Positions 12,453 to 14,310 of a stretch of DNA of 14,310 nt are shown in pieces. Positions within the stretch are counted from its first letter, which is position 1, and each line of letters begins with the position of its first letter. The notes under the pieces are model-generated. The model did not search any database. It saw only the letters and a program-made list of their open reading frames with translations, and was not told the origin of the DNA. Source of the DNA: JBMOOG01 sp049324535 (GTDB taxonomy: Bacteria > Pseudomonadota > Alphaproteobacteria > Rhodobacterales > Rhodobacteraceae); contig JBMOOG010000003.1 of the NCBI GenBank assembly GCA_049324535.1, positions 1 through 14,310 on the forward strand. The letters run 5' to 3'. Position numbers and translations under genes: made by a program.

Positions 12453-13069
12453 TTCAGCCGCGCCTCCAGGGCTTCGATCCCCGCCTTGGTCAGCACGAGC
12501 GTGTCGCGGCGCAGGATGTCGTAGACGTTGGCGCCCATCGACGGCAGGACATCGATGCCCTCGATGTTCCGCGCGGCACGGGCGAAGTTCGCGTCGATCT
12601 GGGCGCCGTCGATGATGAGGACGCGCTTCCAGCCGAGCTCCTTCGCCGCCTTGGCGAGGATCGCGGTCTTGGCTTCCTTCATCTCGAGGCTGTCGAGGAC
12701 GACGAGCTGACCCGCACCGGCCTTGGCCGACAGCGCGTGCCGCAGCCCGAGGGCGCGGAACTTCTTGGTCAGGTCATGGGCGTGCGACCGCGGGGTCGGG
12801 CCCTTGTAGACGCCGCCCTTGCGGAAGATCGGCGCCTTGCGGGACCCGTGGCGCGCGCCGCCGGTGCCCTTCTGGCGGTAGATCTTCTTGGTCGAGTAGG
12901 CCACGTCCGACTTGCCCAGCACCGAGTGGGTGCCGGCCTGGGCCTTGGCCCGCTGCCAGCGCACGACGCGGTGCAGGATGTCGGCGCGCGGCTCGAGACC
13001 GAAAAGCGCCTCGTCCAGATCGACCGAGCCGGCCTTCTTGCCGTCCAGCTTGATCACATCGACTTTCAT
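12449..13069 (-). CDS. rplD: 50S ribosomal protein L4
   Basis: L4 (uL4) is a tunnel-lining large-subunit protein. In E. coli it also represses the S10 operon through transcription attenuation and translation inhibition in the rpsJ leader. The 206-residue product begins MKVDVIKLDGKKAG. It has the extended loop that reaches the tunnel, KKIYRQKGTGGARHGSRKAP (about 61-80), with the conserved GTGGARHG core. The C-terminal globular domain contains KRVLIIDG and NVYDILRRDTLVLTKAGIEALEARL at the end. The ATG at 13069 overlaps the rplC stop by four bases. The leader between tuf and rpsJ is only 74 bases, so there is little room for an E. coli-like L4 attenuator there. Confidence 0.98.
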   Translation of the reverse strand: MKVDVIKLDGKKAGSVDLDEALFGLEPRADILHRVVRWQRAKAQAGTHSVLGKSDVAYSTKKIYRQKGTGGARHGSRKAPIFRKGGVYKGPTPRSHAHDLTKKFRALGLRHALSAKAGAGQLVVLDSLEMKEAKTAILAKAAKELGWKRVLIIDGAQIDANFARAARNIEGIDVLPSMGANVYDILRRDTLVLTKAGIEALEARLK

Positions 13070-13785
13070 GCTTCACCCCCTTCGGCCGCGACTTCGGCAG
13101 CCGGAGCAGCGGCGGTGCGCAGCGCGGCCGGACGCGGGGCGTCCTTGTGCGCGGGCTTCTTCACCGCATCCTTGATCGTGACCCAGCCGCCCTTGTTGCC
13201 GGGAACCGAGCCCTTGACCATGATGAGCCCGCGGTCGGCGTCGGTGCGCACGACCTGCAGGTTCTGCGTGGTCACGCGGACGGCGCCGAGGTGGCCGGCC
13301 ATCTTCTTGCCCTTGAACACCTTGCCGGGGTCCTGGCACTGGCCGGTCGAGCCGTGCGAGCGGTGGCTGACCGACACGCCGTGCGAGGCGCGCAGGCCGC
13401 CGAAGTTGTGCCGCTTCATCGCACCGGCATAGCCCTTGCCGATCGAGGTGCCGGCGATGTCGACATACTGGCCGGCGGCATAATGCTCGGCCGAGATCTC
13501 GGCACCGACGTCGATCAGGTTGTCGGGGCTGACCCGGAACTCCGCCAGCTTGCGCTTGGGGGCCACCGACGCCTTGGCGAAGTGGCCGCGCATCGCGGCG
13601 GAGGTGCGCTTGGCCTTGGCCACGCCCGCGCCAAGCTGGACGGCGGTGTAGCCGTCGCGCTCGGCCGTGCGCTGCGCCACGACCTGCAGGTTGTCGAGCT
13701 GGAGCACGGTCACCGGGACCTGCTTGCCATCCTCGAGGAACAGCCGGGTCATGCCCAGCTTCTTGGCGATCACACCGGAACGCAT
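13066..13785 (-). CDS. rplC: 50S ribosomal protein L3 with C-terminal extension
   Basis: L3 (uL3) initiates 50S assembly and reaches toward the peptidyl transferase centre. The product has 239 residues against 209 in E. coli. Core motifs are MRSGVIAKKLGMTRLF (1-16), the NFGGLRASHGVSVSHRSHGS stretch (127-146, key residues HGVSxSHRxHGS) and GQCQDPGKVFKGKKMAGHLG (148-167), where Gln149 aligns with the glutamine methylated by PrmB in E. coli. Residues from about 213 form an Ala/Pro/Glu-rich extension ending EGGEA, as seen in alphaproteobacteria. The ATG at 13785 is preferred over the longer frame (to 13824) because GGAGG lies just upstream and MRSGVIAKKLGMT is the family start. It overlaps rplD by four bases. 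Confidence 0.98.
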   Translation of the reverse strand: MRSGVIAKKLGMTRLFLEDGKQVPVTVLQLDNLQVVAQRTAERDGYTAVQLGAGVAKAKRTSAAMRGHFAKASVAPKRKLAEFRVSPDNLIDVGAEISAEHYAAGQYVDIAGTSIGKGYAGAMKRHNFGGLRASHGVSVSHRSHGSTGQCQDPGKVFKGKKMAGHLGAVRVTTQNLQVVRTDADRGLIMVKGSVPGNKGGWVTIKDAVKKPAHKDAPRPAALRTAAAPAAEVAAEGGEA

Positions 13786-13798
13786 CGGACCGCCCTCC

Positions 13799-14107
13799 TC
13801 AGACCTTGATCTCGACGTCCACACCGGCGGCGAGGTCGAGCTTCATCAGCGCGTCCACCGTCTGGGGCGTGGGATCGACGATGTCGAGAAGACGCTTGTG
13901 CGTGCGGATCTCCCACTGGTCGCGCGACTTCTTGTCGATGTGCGGACCACGGAGAACCGTGAACTTCTCGATCTTGTTCGGCAGCGGAATCGGTCCGCGG
14001 ACCTGGGCGCCCGTGCGCTTGGCCGTGTTGACGATTTCCTGGGTGCTGGCGTCCAGCACGCGGTAATCGAAGGCCTTGAGCCGGATACGGATGTTCTGGC
14101 CAGTCAT
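13799..14107 (-). CDS. rpsJ: 30S ribosomal protein S10 / NusE
   Basis: S10 (uS10) is part of the 30S head and, as NusE, binds NusB and NusG in antitermination and transcription-translation coupling. The 102-residue product shows QNIRIRLKAFDYRVLD (4-19), the long loop GAQVRGPIPLPNKIEKFTVLRGPHIDKKSRDQWEIRTHKR (about 33-72, key residues GPIPLPT-like PLPN and HKR), and IVDPTPQTVDALMKLDLAAGVDVEI. The ATG at 14107 has GAGG about 9 bases upstream. It follows tuf by 74 bases, the common alphaproteobacterial order. The rplC Shine-Dalgarno overlaps the rpsJ stop codon, so the two are tightly linked. Confidence 0.98.
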   Translation of the reverse strand: MTGQNIRIRLKAFDYRVLDASTQEIVNTAKRTGAQVRGPIPLPNKIEKFTVLRGPHIDKKSRDQWEIRTHKRLLDIVDPTPQTVDALMKLDLAAGVDVEIKV

Positions 14108-14139
14108 TGTCTTGCCTCTTGCGGGCTTGCGGTTGAGAG

Positions 14140-14166
14140 GCAGACGGGACCTCGTGCCCCGCCTGC
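14140..14166 (-). other. Hairpin between tuf and rpsJ
   Basis: Arms 14140-14148 and 14158-14166 pair over nine positions with one G-U wobble around a 9-base loop, in the 74-base gap 14108-14181. There is no U-tract after it on the minus strand. It may be an mRNA 3'-end stabiliser for tuf or a small leader element for rpsJ. Confidence 0.4.
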
Positions 14167-14181
14167 GTCGAACCGTTTTCG

Positions 14182-14310
14182 TTACTTCAGGATCTTCGAG
14201 ACGACGCCGGCGCCGACGGTGCGGCCGCCTTCACGGATGGCGAAGCGCAGCTTCTCTTCCATGGCGATCGGCGCGATCAGCTCGACGGTGAACTTCAGGT
14301 TGTCGCCCGG
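14182..14310 (-). CDS. tuf: Elongation factor Tu, C-terminal fragment at the window edge
   Basis: EF-Tu delivers aminoacyl-tRNA to the ribosomal A site as a GTP complex. Only the last 42 codons and the TAA stop are inside the window; the gene continues beyond base 14310. The visible part is the end of domain 3: PGDNLKFTVELIAPIAMEE followed by KLRFAIREGGRTVGAGVVSK and the terminal ILK, a near-universal EF-Tu ending. The sequence is intact and not a pseudogene as far as seen. Being upstream of rpsJ, it is the str-operon copy; many alphaproteobacteria carry a second tuf elsewhere. Confidence 0.98.
   Translation of the reverse strand, partial: PGDNLKFTVELIAPIAMEEKLRFAIREGGRTVGAGVVSKILK

Overview
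The window is a contiguous block of the bacterial ribosomal-protein super-operon (the str, S10, spc and alpha operons), and every gene lies on the minus strand. Reading in the direction of transcription (high to low coordinates), it starts in the last 42 codons of tuf. It continues through rpsJ-rplC-rplD-rplW-rplB-rpsS-rplV-rpsC-rplP (S10 part), rpmC-rpsQ-rplN-rplX-rplE-rpsN-rpsH-rplF-rplR-rpsE-rpmD (end of S10 plus spc), an RraB-family gene, a DUF3461-type gene, rplO-secY-adk (end of spc), and rpsM-rpsK (start of alpha). It stops just short of the expected rpoA.

The organism looks like an alphaproteobacterium, most probably of the Rhodobacterales / Rhodobacter-Paracoccus group. The DNA is very GC-rich by eye. 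The rpsK, rplV, secY and rpsH N-termini look like those I recall from Rhodobacter. adk sits between secY and rpsM, and tuf lies directly upstream of rpsJ. Species cannot be named from this.

The genes make ribosome components (9 small-subunit and 15 large-subunit proteins) together with EF-Tu (partial), the SecY translocon pore and adenylate kinase. Many cistrons are coupled by ATGA or TGATG/TAATG overlaps (rplC/rplD, rplD/rplW, rplV/rpsC, rplN/rplX, rplX/rplE, secY/adk) or by gaps of 3-17 bases. The longer gaps (74-263 bases) nearly all hold a GC-rich hairpin.

The sequence suggests at least three transcription-unit boundaries. (1) A strong intrinsic terminator lies after rplP, followed by a TTGCCC-N17-TATAGG promoter for rpmC onward. 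(2) A terminator-like hairpin lies after rpmD, and a TTGCGT-N17-TATACG promoter lies before rplO-secY-adk. (3) A TTGACT-N17-TACGTC candidate promoter overlaps the end of adk, before rpsM-rpsK. The main departures from the textbook operon are the two extra genes between rpmD and rplO (one a predicted RNase E regulator) and the hairpin-rich leaders. No mobile elements, CRISPR arrays, tRNA or rRNA genes were seen. I found no evidence for a new multi-gene system, and the core is ordinary housekeeping DNA.
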